Assembly: GCA_041660405.1 (NCBI GenBank)
Contig: JBAZWL010000024.1
Span: 7,120-71,119, forward strand
Origin: Taibaiella sp041660405
GTDB lineage: Bacteria; Bacteroidota; Bacteroidia; Chitinophagales; Chitinophagaceae
DNA length: 64,000 nt
Direction: 5' to 3'
The position numbers and the translations under genes are program-made. The notes below the pieces were generated by a model that saw nothing but the letters and a program-made list of their open reading frames with translations, did no database searches and had not been told where the DNA came from. Positions 50,846 through 60,415 of the stretch are shown here, one piece after another. Position 1 is the first letter of the stretch. Each line of letters begins with the position of its first letter.

Positions 50846-50873
50846 AGCCACATAACCGAAAGGTTATGTGGCT
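50846..50873 (-). terminator. Terminator of the PQQ-propeller gene
   Basis: A 12-bp perfect stem AGCCACATAACC/GGTTATGTGGCT with 4-base loop, followed on the minus strand by TTTTTCTTTT. Confidence 0.88.
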
Positions 50874-50893
50874 CCGATATTTTCAAAAAAAAA

Positions 50894-52048
50894 TTAGTAT
50901 TTATAATCTCCGCTAATGGAAGGAACGTAAGCGCCGCCTACAGTATCTATTATAGGCGAAGTTGCCATCTGGCCATTTATATTTACCGGGAAAATTTTCT
51001 GCGAACCATCTGCAGCGTCAAGCCTGTACAGGTTCTTATCATAACTTCCGAAGTAAACATCTCCTTTGTACAGTAATGGTGAAGATTTAACCAATCCGCC
51101 TGTAAGCATTTTCCATTTTACAGTTCCATCAATGATGTCTACACAATACATGTTGCCATCATAGCTACCAAAGTAAACGTTCTGGTTGAACACAGCAGGA
51201 GAAGATTGGATGATATCGCCGGTTAATACTTTCCAACGTATTAATCCTGTAGCAGAATCTACAGAGTAGAAGTTACGGTCATTACTTCCAACCAATACGT
51301 TACCGCCAATCTGGATAGGGGAGCTCCGTACTTGTCCGGCAGTGGTAAAGCTCCATTTTTCCGTACCATCAACAGTTTTTATAGCATACAATTTACCATT
51401 GTCATTACCAACGTAAACAAAGCTGTCATTCACAACACAAGGGCTGGAATAAAACGCACCGGCATCAACAGGTGTAAACGACCATATTTGTGTAAGATCA
51501 GGTGCAAGGGCAACAACATTATTATTCATGCCGGATACAAAAATAGCTTTGCTCTGGCCTCCGGCAATGTTATGTAAGGCTGGTGAAGACATAATATTGC
51601 CACCCATATCAAAGGGAGCAATTGTAGGCAAGTCAGCTAAAGAGTTTGGATCAAGAGCATATAATTTGGTACCGGCGGCAACAAGCAATGTTCCATCTCT
51701 CATGATGGGCGTACCTTCTATAGGTGCAGCAAAATTACGGCTGGTAATTTCTTTACCGTATTGCACGTCTATTTTATAAAGCTGGCCGGCTGTTGTAGCA
51801 ACGTACACCATCTTATTAAACAGCATAGGTGTAGCATGTACTTCACCTTGTACAGGAAATTTCCATTTGCGTTCTCCGGAGATAGGATCAAGGGCGTAAA
51901 CGATCTGGTTATTGCTGCTTACGAAAAGCGTTTTGGAATAAACATCGGGAAAGGGCAGATCGGAACTGTAATCTTTACAGGAAGTTAAGCCTGACAAAGT
52001 GATAACTGCCGATGCGGCTAATACCCAGTAGTGTTTACGTAGATTCAT
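50894..52048 (-). CDS. PQQ-type beta-propeller lipoprotein (BamB-like fold)
   Basis: 384 residues. N-terminal lipoprotein signal ending LSGLTSC (Cys about 24). Seven to eight repeats of the PQQ-enzyme/BamB propeller follow: VYALDPISGERKWKF, LYAIKTVDGTEKWSF, MYCVDIIDGTVKWKM, LYRLDAADGSQKIF. Each carries the A-x-D-x2-x-G-x2-x-W pattern. It may be a scaffold at the outer membrane; homology to BamB itself is only by fold. Confidence 0.88.
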   Translation of the reverse strand: MNLRKHYWVLAASAVITLSGLTSCKDYSSDLPFPDVYSKTLFVSSNNQIVYALDPISGERKWKFPVQGEVHATPMLFNKMVYVATTAGQLYKIDVQYGKEITSRNFAAPIEGTPIMRDGTLLVAAGTKLYALDPNSLADLPTIAPFDMGGNIMSSPALHNIAGGQSKAIFVSGMNNNVVALAPDLTQIWSFTPVDAGAFYSSPCVVNDSFVYVGNDNGKLYAIKTVDGTEKWSFTTAGQVRSSPIQIGGNVLVGSNDRNFYSVDSATGLIRWKVLTGDIIQSSPAVFNQNVYFGSYDGNMYCVDIIDGTVKWKMLTGGLVKSSPLLYKGDVYFGSYDKNLYRLDAADGSQKIFPVNINGQMATSPIIDTVGGAYVPSISGDYKY

Positions 52049-52270
52049 TCTATATATTGGTTTTACTCAAAATAATTGCTCACAATAATAAGCATTCTAT
52101 TTCTATTATACAAAGACGGAGGGATTATTTTTTGTGTTGGGTTTGCCACGTAAGAAGAACCTGTACCTGGTATGCAGTAATGATCTGTAAAATGTCTTAT
52201 AAAAAAGGCTCATGCTTAACTTCTCTAAAGGTTTAAACTTTAGAAAAGCTTTGATATTCCTTAAATAAAA

Positions 52271-52306
52271 AACAGAGGCCATCTGATATTTAGATAGCCT
52301 CTGTTC
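52271..52306 (-). terminator. Terminator of the T9SS type B protein gene
   Basis: AACAGAGGCcATCT paired with AGATaGCCTCTGTT, T-run (TTTTTTATTTAA) on the minus strand. The rest of the gap 52049-52334 shows nothing else. Confidence 0.85.
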
Positions 52307-52334
52307 ACTCCTGCAAGAGTGCAGTATTGGTATA

Positions 52335-54878
52335 TTATCTTAATAAAGTCACATTACCCGAGTATTTCTCTTGTTTATTACCAGCCAACACTGCATTGAT
52401 CTGGTATATGTATACGCCGGCAGGTTGATCTTTGCCGTTGAATTTACCATCCCATCCGCGACCATCAGTTTTGCTGGTTTCAAATATGGATTGTCCCCAA
52501 CGGTTAAATATCTGCATTTTAAAGCTAAGAATACTTTTACCCAACAATTGACGTGGGAAGAAATAATCATTAACACCATCTCCATTTGGCGTGAACGAAT
52601 TTGGAACGTCGATATAACAATCCTTGTTCACGATCATAGATTCCGTAGTAGCACAATCGAATTGGGATGCAACGGTTAGGCTGTAAGTGCCATCATGTAC
52701 TACTGTAATAGAAGGAGTCGTAGCTCCGGTATTCCAGGAATAACGATAAGGTTCAGCCGGATTTACAGCAAGGTTCTGAAGTGTTAAGGCCGGGCCATCC
52801 AGGCAAATTACAGAATCAGGGCCAAGGTTAACCAGCGGGAACGGATAAACATGTACTTCTTTGGTAATGGTTACAGGAGGACAGTTTCTATAAGTGGCAT
52901 TCAGTGTAATGATATACGTTCCGGCCTGATCAAAGGTATGTGTAAGACTGTCGGCGGTCGGACTGGTAAGGATATCGCCACCAAAGTTCCATGTTACGCC
53001 GGTCAGGAAAGGCCCTCCGTCGGGATAGAAAGCAATTTTGTCACCCATACAAATGCTGTCCTTACCATGAGTAAATGATGGAGTATAGATAGTATCTACA
53101 TAAATTTTAACCGTGGTAGTATCGCGGCAACCTAGGGGCGTTACACCCGATAAAGTCACGGTAAATATTCCACTACTGGTATAAGTATGCAAAGGGTTTG
53201 CCTGTGAGCTGGTAGGGGAACCATCACCAAAATCCCAAATAAATGTTCCGAGATCACCATAAGAACTATTAACAAAGGTAAAGGCATCGTTTACACAACC
53301 CATAGTATCTGCCGCAGTAATACCTGCTCCGTAATAGGGCTCAAGAACACCGATGTTAAAGAACTTGCTGCAACCTTTGGAGTTGTAGACAAAGACATTA
53401 TACACGCCCGGCACCAGGTTAAAGAGGGTATCCCCCTGGTCGCTGTAAGTTACCTGTAGTGTATCTCCGGTAGTATTTGTCCAGATAATATTATAATGAT
53501 TGGTATCAGATGGTATCTGAACAAGGTAAGCAAATCCGTTATCATCACCTTCGCATGGCGCTTGTGAGCCGGCTATCAGTCCTCCTTCAAATGGAAGGAT
53601 ACGTACTGTTTGTGATATTGTTTTTGTAGCAGAAAGCGGGCAGCCATCATCTGTAAAGGTTACATAGAAGGTATAGTCGCCCGCGGCAACATTGCTACTG
53701 ATATCCCAGCTGAAAGTAAACGTAGGGCTTGGCGTACCATCATTGGTTACTGTACCTGTTGCCCCTGGGGGTAAATTATTTGAGGTTACAGTAATATTAT
53801 CGCCATCCGGATCATTTGATACAATATCAAAAGTTACGTTTCCGGTCTGGCCTTCACAGGTTTGAACGATCTGCAGTCCATTATCAATAATGATGGATGA
53901 GTTACCCGGATTTCCCAGCTCCTCGTCCGGAGCGGTATTATCACAGTTATTTAAAAATACAAAGGTCATTTCACGGCTGCTGGTACCAATAGTATCTCCA
54001 TTCCGTATTTCATATACCCTGTTTACCACTATACTCTGAAACTGCGGCTGCGCAGATGGGTTAGTCGGGGTAAAATTCATTTGACCGGTTACCTGGCTGA
54101 AGGTAAAAGTTCCTGCCGCAAAAGGAAATGGCTCGGCCGGTGTATATGGCGCATTATAAATAGCATTGGGAATCGGATAACCACCGCCCAAAGACAAATC
54201 CTTTGCAGTATCCATTCTATAATAAAGAACATCTGTTTCAGGATCTACAGCTCCAAGACTATAAGAGGATGGTTTGGTAACACAGAAGAACGGAGTGGGA
54301 GGAGCAGTAAGCGTGGGCGAAGAATTCTGAACGTTTGTATTTTTAAGTGTTGCATATATCTCCATGAGGGTACCGCCTGCATTAAGCAAATTCTGGATCT
54401 GTCCGCTTCGTCCTGCAGAAGAACAGCTCATTTGTGAATTAAATACGAACGCCCAGTTGCCGGTACCTTGTAAAACTACATTCTGCGTATATGTGAATTT
54501 TTTAATACCTGGATTAGTCCCCGGAGGATTGGAACATTTTGTATTATTGGCTTCATCGGGACAAACCGGTGTAATTTCAATATTACTCTCCCCCTGTACC
54601 ACTTGTAGTGCATTGGAATTTTGAAATACACCATCTTTATAAATATCAACAACCGGTTGGCAACCAGGATTAGCAATAGTTCCGGCCAGGAAATTTGGAA
54701 AAGCACCTCCACTACAATCACCATATAAAACCAGGATGAGTTTGTAGGTGTGGTTAGTACCCGTGGTTGAAACATATTCGTAGCGAATATCACCTCCATA
54801 TATATGCGAGGCTGAGGCTTTGAAATTTAACCCAGATAATATTATTCCGAAAAAAAGAAAAATAAAAATACGGTTCAT
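52335..54878 (-). CDS. Large secreted protein with PKD domains and T9SS type B (gliding motility-associated) C-terminus
   Basis: 847 residues. Signal peptide 1-23 (ending KASA). The N-terminal 320 residues form a long unassigned beta domain starting HIYGGDIRYEYVSTTG, usual in Bacteroidota surface proteins. Cadherin/Ig-like parts lie at about 330-430; PKD domains at about 530-600 (WDFGDGSPTSSQANPLHTYTS) and about 605-680 (WNFGGDILTSPTADSLTHTF). The CHU_C/type B sorting domain closes the protein (NSFTPNGDGVNDYFFP, IFNRWGQSIFET, PAGVYIYQI). Probably a surface adhesin exported by T9SS. Confidence 0.9.
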   Translation of the reverse strand: MNRIFIFLFFGIILSGLNFKASASHIYGGDIRYEYVSTTGTNHTYKLILVLYGDCSGGAFPNFLAGTIANPGCQPVVDIYKDGVFQNSNALQVVQGESNIEITPVCPDEANNTKCSNPPGTNPGIKKFTYTQNVVLQGTGNWAFVFNSQMSCSSAGRSGQIQNLLNAGGTLMEIYATLKNTNVQNSSPTLTAPPTPFFCVTKPSSYSLGAVDPETDVLYYRMDTAKDLSLGGGYPIPNAIYNAPYTPAEPFPFAAGTFTFSQVTGQMNFTPTNPSAQPQFQSIVVNRVYEIRNGDTIGTSSREMTFVFLNNCDNTAPDEELGNPGNSSIIIDNGLQIVQTCEGQTGNVTFDIVSNDPDGDNITVTSNNLPPGATGTVTNDGTPSPTFTFSWDISSNVAAGDYTFYVTFTDDGCPLSATKTISQTVRILPFEGGLIAGSQAPCEGDDNGFAYLVQIPSDTNHYNIIWTNTTGDTLQVTYSDQGDTLFNLVPGVYNVFVYNSKGCSKFFNIGVLEPYYGAGITAADTMGCVNDAFTFVNSSYGDLGTFIWDFGDGSPTSSQANPLHTYTSSGIFTVTLSGVTPLGCRDTTTVKIYVDTIYTPSFTHGKDSICMGDKIAFYPDGGPFLTGVTWNFGGDILTSPTADSLTHTFDQAGTYIITLNATYRNCPPVTITKEVHVYPFPLVNLGPDSVICLDGPALTLQNLAVNPAEPYRYSWNTGATTPSITVVHDGTYSLTVASQFDCATTESMIVNKDCYIDVPNSFTPNGDGVNDYFFPRQLLGKSILSFKMQIFNRWGQSIFETSKTDGRGWDGKFNGKDQPAGVYIYQINAVLAGNKQEKYSGNVTLLR

Positions 54879-55021
54879 AGAATATGATTTGACTTCATTG
54901 TATTAAATCCTGATGACGTTACGGATTTATGAATTTTTTAAAAAGACGGGTAAATATAAAATTTAGTTTGCTATTTTCTTAATTGAAAATTTAATAATAT
55001 GGTGTTTTACACTGATCCGCA

Positions 55022-55054
55022 TAAAAAAAAGCTCCTGATTTCAGAAGCTTTTTG
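55022..55054 (-). terminator. Terminator of murF-alr
   Basis: AAAAAGCTtCTGA paired with TCAGgAGCTTTTTT on the minus strand, loop AAA, 26 bp past the stop. Confidence 0.85.
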
Positions 55055-55079
55055 GTTTTCTTTTTATTGTAAGATGCTG

Positions 55080-57575
55080 TTATTCATTAACATATATCCT
55101 GTTTACCCGTTGTGAAATACTTGTTAGTATTTCGTAAGGGATAGTTTTGGCCCATTCGGCTAGCTGGCTCACGGGTAGTTCTTTTCCGAAAACAATTACT
55201 TCATCACCCACTTTCGCATGTTCGATGTCCGTAACGTCCAGCATACACATATCCATGCAAACAGATCCTAATACTTTTGCAGGTTGGCCATGCACCAGCA
55301 TATGGGCATTCCCATTTCCAAAATCCCTGAAATAACCATCGGCATAACCGATACTCACTGTGGCAATTCTGCTGGGACGATCAAGCTTACCTTTACGGCT
55401 ATAACCAACAGTATCGCCGGCAGGCAATTCTTTGATCTGTGCAATAGTTGTTTTTAAAGTGCCTATGTGCTGTAATTGATTTTGTATTTTATCGCTTCCG
55501 TCAAATCCATACATGCCTATGCCCAACCGTACCATATCATAGTACAATTCCGGGTGCCTTGTAATACCTGATGAATTGACCAGGTGCAACAACGGTTTAT
55601 GATCAAGCGCAGCCATAATTTTATTACTCATTTTACTAAAGCTTGCGGCCTGCTCTTTGGTAAAACCATCAAAATCTGCTGTATCACTTCCGGCCAGATG
55701 ACTAAAAATACTGACTACTTTTCCAGCCTTGTTTGTTTTTAATACTTCAAGAAGCCCGTCAATTTCATGCTCCATAAAACCCAGACGGTGCATGCCGGTG
55801 TCCAGCTTGATGTGTACCGGATAGTTTGTGGCATTTAGCGTGTTGGCTATTTCCGTAAATTTATTAAGCGAATCTATGCTGAATATTTCAGGCTCCAGCT
55901 TCCAGCTGATCATCCGGTCAAATGCTCCGGCTTCGGGGCTCATAACCATGATGGGTGCGGTGATGCCAGCTTTACGCAAAGCCACACCTTCGTCTACATA
56001 AGCTACGGTAAGGTAGTCGATACCAGCGTATTGCAACAGGTTTGCTATCTCATAACTACCACTGCCGTAAGAGTAAGCCTTCACCATAGCCATGGTTTTT
56101 ATACCTTGTGGCAACAGACTTCTGTAGGCATTCAGGTTATGTTGTATGGCCGAAAGATTTATTTCCAGTTCGGTCTTATGTATCTTTTGTTCTAACAGCT
56201 TTTCAATATGCTCAAAGCGGAAGGTACGCGCACCTTTGAGCAATATGGCTTCGTTCTCAAAAGTAATAAGGTGTAGTTTTTTCAGGAACTCTTCTGTCGA
56301 TTTAAAGAATATGCTTCGTATCTTTTTATACTTCCGGAAGGCAGCTTTATTTTTACTTAATGCCGGGCCAATGCAAATGATCCTGTAAATACTTTTCTGG
56401 CTTACCAGTTCTGCAACTTCATCATAAAGATCACCATCCGGTTTGCCTATCTGCAACATATCAGAAAGGATTACAGTGCGCCGTGGATGCTGTTTTTGTT
56501 GTTCTAAGAAATCCAGCGCGATATGCAGAGAGGTAAGATCAGAATTGTAAGTATCATTAATAATGGTACAATTATCCATACCATGCAATAGCTCCAGGCG
56601 CATGGCTACAGCATGCAACTTTTCCATTCTTTCACTGATCACAGCATCTTCTATTTTGAATAAAAGCATCATACACCAGCAGTGTATCGCATTCTCTATA
56701 GATGCATGATCGATAAAAGGTATGGTGATGGCGATATTGCGCTCTTCATAAATACCGGTAATAGTAGTTTGATTATTTACTCTTTCTATACTGGTGATCC
56801 GTAAAGTAGCATCTGTTTTCTGCGACCAGGTAAATAGTTTCATCGCATCATCCTGGCTATTGCGCACCTGGTGACAATACTGCACAATACACTCATTCAA
56901 TTCATGATGATCTTTGCAATAGATCAACTCTTTGGTATGCCGGAACAGGATCAGTTTTTCATTGATCTTCTGGCGCATATTCAGAAACCCTTCGCTATGC
57001 GCTTCGCCAATATTGGTAAAGATCCCGATGTCGGGATGCAGTATTCTTTCAGACCTGCTCATCTCGCCTGGCTGGGAAATACCGGCTTCAAAAATGCCAA
57101 GATTATGCTGCGGCTGTATACGCCATACTGCAAGCGGCACACCCAATTGTGAATTATAACTTTTGGGACTGCGTATAATTTTATAATTGTCAGAAAGCAA
57201 TTGGAAAAGCCATTCCTTTACTATCGTTTTTCCATTACTACCGGTAATACCAATCACCGGAAAATGAAACTGATTGCGATAGGTAGCCGCCAGTTGCTGC
57301 AAGGCAAGCAAAGTATCATTTACTTTTAAAAATGCAGCCCCTGCATATTTTGAATCATCAACTGCTTCACTGATCAAAAATACTTTTATCCCTTTTTTAA
57401 AGGCATCATCTATAAACTGATGTCCATCGCGGTGCGTGCCTTTTATAGCAATAAACAAAGCTTTGGAAGCATTGACAATCTTTCGGCTGTCAATCAATAA
57501 TTCACTAATGTCAATATTTTTTAAATCTCCGCTTACTTCAGCTTTCGTAGCTTTCTGTATATCATTAAGGTTCAT
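55080..57575 (-). CDS. murF-alr: Bifunctional MurF ligase / alanine racemase
   Basis: 831 residues joining two cell-wall enzymes. Residues about 1-450 are UDP-MurNAc-tripeptide:D-Ala-D-Ala ligase (FPVIGITGSNGKTIVKEWL is the ATP loop; GIFEAGISQPGEM; TIINDTYNSDLTSL). Residues about 460-831 are a PLP alanine racemase (TMAMVKAYSYGSGSYE with the PLP Lys; KLDTGMHRLGF; RLGIGMYG; CMDMCMLDVT near the catalytic Tyr region). The racemase supplies D-Ala for the ligase substrate. The fusion is known across Bacteroidota, so this is an ordinary form. Confidence 0.95.
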   Translation of the reverse strand: MNLNDIQKATKAEVSGDLKNIDISELLIDSRKIVNASKALFIAIKGTHRDGHQFIDDAFKKGIKVFLISEAVDDSKYAGAAFLKVNDTLLALQQLAATYRNQFHFPVIGITGSNGKTIVKEWLFQLLSDNYKIIRSPKSYNSQLGVPLAVWRIQPQHNLGIFEAGISQPGEMSRSERILHPDIGIFTNIGEAHSEGFLNMRQKINEKLILFRHTKELIYCKDHHELNECIVQYCHQVRNSQDDAMKLFTWSQKTDATLRITSIERVNNQTTITGIYEERNIAITIPFIDHASIENAIHCWCMMLLFKIEDAVISERMEKLHAVAMRLELLHGMDNCTIINDTYNSDLTSLHIALDFLEQQKQHPRRTVILSDMLQIGKPDGDLYDEVAELVSQKSIYRIICIGPALSKNKAAFRKYKKIRSIFFKSTEEFLKKLHLITFENEAILLKGARTFRFEHIEKLLEQKIHKTELEINLSAIQHNLNAYRSLLPQGIKTMAMVKAYSYGSGSYEIANLLQYAGIDYLTVAYVDEGVALRKAGITAPIMVMSPEAGAFDRMISWKLEPEIFSIDSLNKFTEIANTLNATNYPVHIKLDTGMHRLGFMEHEIDGLLEVLKTNKAGKVVSIFSHLAGSDTADFDGFTKEQAASFSKMSNKIMAALDHKPLLHLVNSSGITRHPELYYDMVRLGIGMYGFDGSDKIQNQLQHIGTLKTTIAQIKELPAGDTVGYSRKGKLDRPSRIATVSIGYADGYFRDFGNGNAHMLVHGQPAKVLGSVCMDMCMLDVTDIEHAKVGDEVIVFGKELPVSQLAEWAKTIPYEILTSISQRVNRIYVNE

Positions 57576-57670
57576 TGGTCTTCTATTAGTACTGTGTATT
57601 CATGTTTTCAGACGTGATGCATCGCGTCCTCTACGAATGCTGTGGTTAGTGCGCTCACCAACACCATGAG

Positions 57671-57706
57671 AAAAAAATAGCTGAAGATGGTCGATCTGCA
57701 GCTATT
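57671..57706 (-). terminator. purM terminator
   Basis: AATAGCTGcAGAT paired with ATCTtCAGCTATT, loop about 5 nt, then TTTTTTC on the minus strand, 10 bp after the purM stop. Confidence 0.83.
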
Positions 57707-57715
57707 CTCTTTTTA

Positions 57716-58885
57716 TTAGTATTCAAATGTTCCGAATTCACTTTCAATCGTCAGACTGTTCTTTTCTGCCGCCTCAACATATCCGCTTATCTGTGCCTCT
57801 ATGTTGAAAGTAGCTGCGAGTTCAACCAGGGCATTTGCTGTTTCTTTATCGGTAAATATTTCCAGTCGTTGTCCCATATTAAATACCTGGTACATTTCCC
57901 GCCAATCGGTACCTGCGGCTTTTTGTATCATCCGGAATATAGGTGGTGCAGGCAACAAATTGTTTTTTACCACCCTTAATCCTTCGGGCATATAATGCAT
58001 GCATTTTGTTTGTCCGCCACCGCTGCAATGGATAATGCCATGTATTTTATCAAAATGACTTTCCAGCGCTTTTAATACAAGAGGAGCATAAGTGCGGGTA
58101 GGGGAAAGGATCATTTTTCCGGCATCCAAAGGCGTTTCCGTAGCGTTGGTCAGTTTATAGATACCATTATATACTACCTCCTTAGGCAAAGCAGGATCCA
58201 GGCTTTCCGGGAATTTTGCAGCATAATCATGATGCAACAACTCGTGGCGCGCGCTGGTCAATCCATTGCTTCCTATACCACTGTTATATTCTGTTTCATA
58301 TATGGCTTGACCATAAGAAGCAAAGGATACAATAACATCGCCAGGTGCAATATTATCGGTAGTTATAATTTTTTTTCTGGGCATACGCGCAGCCATAGTA
58401 CCATCTACAATTACAGTGCGCACCACATCACCTACATCGGCAGTTTCACCGCCCATAAAGTGAACTTCAATACCATAAGTTTTCAGCGTATCGAAAAATT
58501 CTTGCGAACCATTAATGATATCGCCTATGACTTCACCAGGAATAAGATGTTTATTACGACCAATGGTAGAAGAATAAGTAAATGGTCCTGTAGCACCTAC
58601 ACAAAGCATATCGTCTATATTCATCACAATGGAATCGATAGCCACACCTTTCCAAACGCTCATATCACCGGTTTCTTTCCAGTACAGGTAAGCCAAAATG
58701 GATTTTGTACCGGCACCATCAGCATGCATGATGTTACAATAGTTATCATCATTACCCCAATAGTCAGGATAAATTTTACAAAAAGCTTTTGGATACAGTC
58801 CTTTGTCTAACTTTGCCACCGCTTTGTGAACTTCTTCTTTTTGTGCGGATACGCCTCTCAGGGCATAACGGTCTTGAGGATTCAT
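57716..58885 (-). CDS. purM: Phosphoribosylformylglycinamidine cyclo-ligase (AIR synthase)
   Basis: 389 residues from ATG 58885 (MNPQDRYALRGVSAQKEEV). It closes the imidazole ring of AIR in purine synthesis using ATP. HADGAGTKSILAYLYW and IVMNIDDMLCVGATGPF (Mg/ATP site), HFMGGETADVGD, GSNGLTSARHELL and IIHCSGGGQTKCMH are the family blocks. An exact -7 box (TACCTTTG) covers the longer start at 58909, so 58885 is the real one. The protein is the longer Bacteroidota form. Confidence 0.92.
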   Translation of the reverse strand: MNPQDRYALRGVSAQKEEVHKAVAKLDKGLYPKAFCKIYPDYWGNDDNYCNIMHADGAGTKSILAYLYWKETGDMSVWKGVAIDSIVMNIDDMLCVGATGPFTYSSTIGRNKHLIPGEVIGDIINGSQEFFDTLKTYGIEVHFMGGETADVGDVVRTVIVDGTMAARMPRKKIITTDNIAPGDVIVSFASYGQAIYETEYNSGIGSNGLTSARHELLHHDYAAKFPESLDPALPKEVVYNGIYKLTNATETPLDAGKMILSPTRTYAPLVLKALESHFDKIHGIIHCSGGGQTKCMHYMPEGLRVVKNNLLPAPPIFRMIQKAAGTDWREMYQVFNMGQRLEIFTDKETANALVELAATFNIEAQISGYVEAAEKNSLTIESEFGTFEY

Positions 58886-58906
58886 GCAAGAAAATATATT
58901 GGAGTG

Positions 58907-58914
58907 CAAAGGTA
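58907..58914 (-). promoter_or_regulatory. -7 box TACCTTTG of purM
   Basis: Exact TAnnTTTG on the minus strand, 21 bp upstream of ATG 58885, overlapping the alternative ATG at 58909 and thus deciding the start. Confidence 0.65.
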
Positions 58915-58920
58915 ATATTT

Positions 58921-59003
58921 AGTTGGCAGTTTGCAGTTGGCAATGAATCCGGTTTCTAATTTCGGTTTTCAAATTGCCAACTGCCGGTTGCCAACTGCAA
59001 ACT
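58921..59003. repeat. Word-repeat palindrome in a divergent promoter region
   Basis: AGTTGGCAGTTTGCAGTTGG then CAATGAA on the left; TTGCCAACTGCCGGTTGCCA then ACTGCAAACT on the right. The same GTTGGCA word recurs in both orientations. It lies between purM and the MBL gene and borders both promoters. Confidence 0.7.
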
Positions 59004-59011
59004 ATAATAAT

Positions 59012-59734
59012 ATGACACAGATATTCCCCCTTTCCGAAGGGACATTTACCATAGGCCGAGATAAAATATTTCAACCCTTTAACGAAACGGAAGACGAGTT
59101 GAATGACCGTCCTACAGGCTCTTTGCTGGTAGAAGTGCAGCCTTTTGCTATTGTAAACGATAAAGATGTGATTTTGCTGGATACTGGTCTTGGCTTTAAT
59201 AACCCTGACGGACAGGCGCATTTGCCCGGAAACCTGGCGCAACACAACATTCATCCCGAAGATGTAACCAAAGTATTGCTATCTCATTTGCATAAAGACC
59301 ATGCCGGCGGATTGGATCTTGCTCTTTTCCCGAATGCGACCTTTTATATTTATCAAAAAGAGATGGAATTCGCACAGGAAACGGGCTTCCCTTCTTATTA
59401 TGTAGAGGAATTATTGCCTTTATTGCATAGCGAAAAAGTGCATTGGCTTACTGAAGAAAACGGAACTATTGATGGTTATATTCATTACGAACATACCAAT
59501 GGCCATAGTCCGCAACATATTGTATTTAAAATAGAATCGGAAGACGGGATCATTTTTTATGGTGGCGATGAAGCGCCGCAATACAAACAAATGAAGATGA
59601 AATATGTGGCCAAATACGATTTTGACGGTAAAAAAGCCATGCAACTGAGAGAACGATGGGCAGAACAAGGTGCCCGCGAAGGCTGGAAATTTCTTTTTTA
59701 CCATGACGTGAAAACGCCGGTAGCGCAATTGTAA
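59012..59734 (+). CDS. MBL fold metallo-hydrolase
   Basis: About 240 residues from ATG 59012 (MTQIFPLSEGTFTIG). The metal-binding motif is SHLHKDHAGG (HxHxDH). Later His (TNGHSPQHIVF) and Asp (YGGDEAP) complete the site. Resembles N-acyl-homoserine lactonase-like or general MBL hydrolases; substrate unknown. An upstream in-frame ATG (58931) would start inside the palindromic repeat and is rejected. Confidence 0.9.
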   Translation: MTQIFPLSEGTFTIGRDKIFQPFNETEDELNDRPTGSLLVEVQPFAIVNDKDVILLDTGLGFNNPDGQAHLPGNLAQHNIHPEDVTKVLLSHLHKDHAGGLDLALFPNATFYIYQKEMEFAQETGFPSYYVEELLPLLHSEKVHWLTEENGTIDGYIHYEHTNGHSPQHIVFKIESEDGIIFYGGDEAPQYKQMKMKYVAKYDFDGKKAMQLRERWAEQGAREGWKFLFYHDVKTPVAQL

Positions 59735-59752
59735 GCCTGTCAATATCTATCC

Positions 59753-60310
59753 ATGAATTTTTCCGATATTTTATCTTCCGGCACTGTTATGTTTACCGGC
59801 ACGCTCGTAGGTGCGTTGCTAATTGTGATGTTGCACTTTTTTTATCTCAAAAACTTAAGTGATCTTTTAAAAGCAATAAGAGCACCCAATAGAAAAATGA
59901 AGCCTGCAGCTGTATGGTGGATTTTATTGAATGCTTTTGGCGGCCTGTTTAAAATTCCGGTTTATTTCCTGGTTTATAATCATATTGAGATCGCTATTGG
60001 ATTAATTGTGCTTGGGTACCTGGTTGTTGTCTTTGTAGTGGTATGGCATTTCCGGATTGTATATCGCATAGCCGATTCTATAGAAGCAGAATATAATAGC
60101 CGTAATATTCCTGTTGAACATCGCCCTGGTTCACGAATAGGTGCTTTTATGGCTATATCAGGGGCATTAACGTTATTGAATGAAATACCCTATACCGGTG
60201 TGATTGGAAAATTAACCACTCTTGTCTTTATTATAGGCATGATCGCTTACTGGGTCAGAACTTATAAATTTAAAAAAGAAATCCAGGCTATGCCTTCTAT
60301 CACAGGATGA
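59753..60310 (+). CDS. Four-span membrane protein, paralogue A
   Basis: 185 residues. Membrane segments at about 12-32, 56-74, 80-102 and 145-163. Shares with the next gene the blocks YLKNLsDLLKaiRaPNRKM, PAaVWwiLLNafG, IadSIEAEYNSRN and a final AYWVRTYKFKkEIQamP. The family is unknown to me. It starts 18 bp behind the MBL gene, so they may be co-transcribed. Confidence 0.75.
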   Translation: MNFSDILSSGTVMFTGTLVGALLIVMLHFFYLKNLSDLLKAIRAPNRKMKPAAVWWILLNAFGGLFKIPVYFLVYNHIEIAIGLIVLGYLVVVFVVVWHFRIVYRIADSIEAEYNSRNIPVEHRPGSRIGAFMAISGALTLLNEIPYTGVIGKLTTLVFIIGMIAYWVRTYKFKKEIQAMPSITG

Positions 60311-60415
60311 GGAAAGTTTGATTTTAAGGATCTTTATTAACGCTGGAGCAGTTACACTCGATACATGAACAGGATTTTTATTGTAAGTTGCAGCCCTTTT
60401 GAAAAATAATATTTA

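Noticed and set aside
55080..57575. MurF-Alr fusion as a novel architecture
   Set aside because: This fusion is widespread in Bacteroidota, so it is not new.
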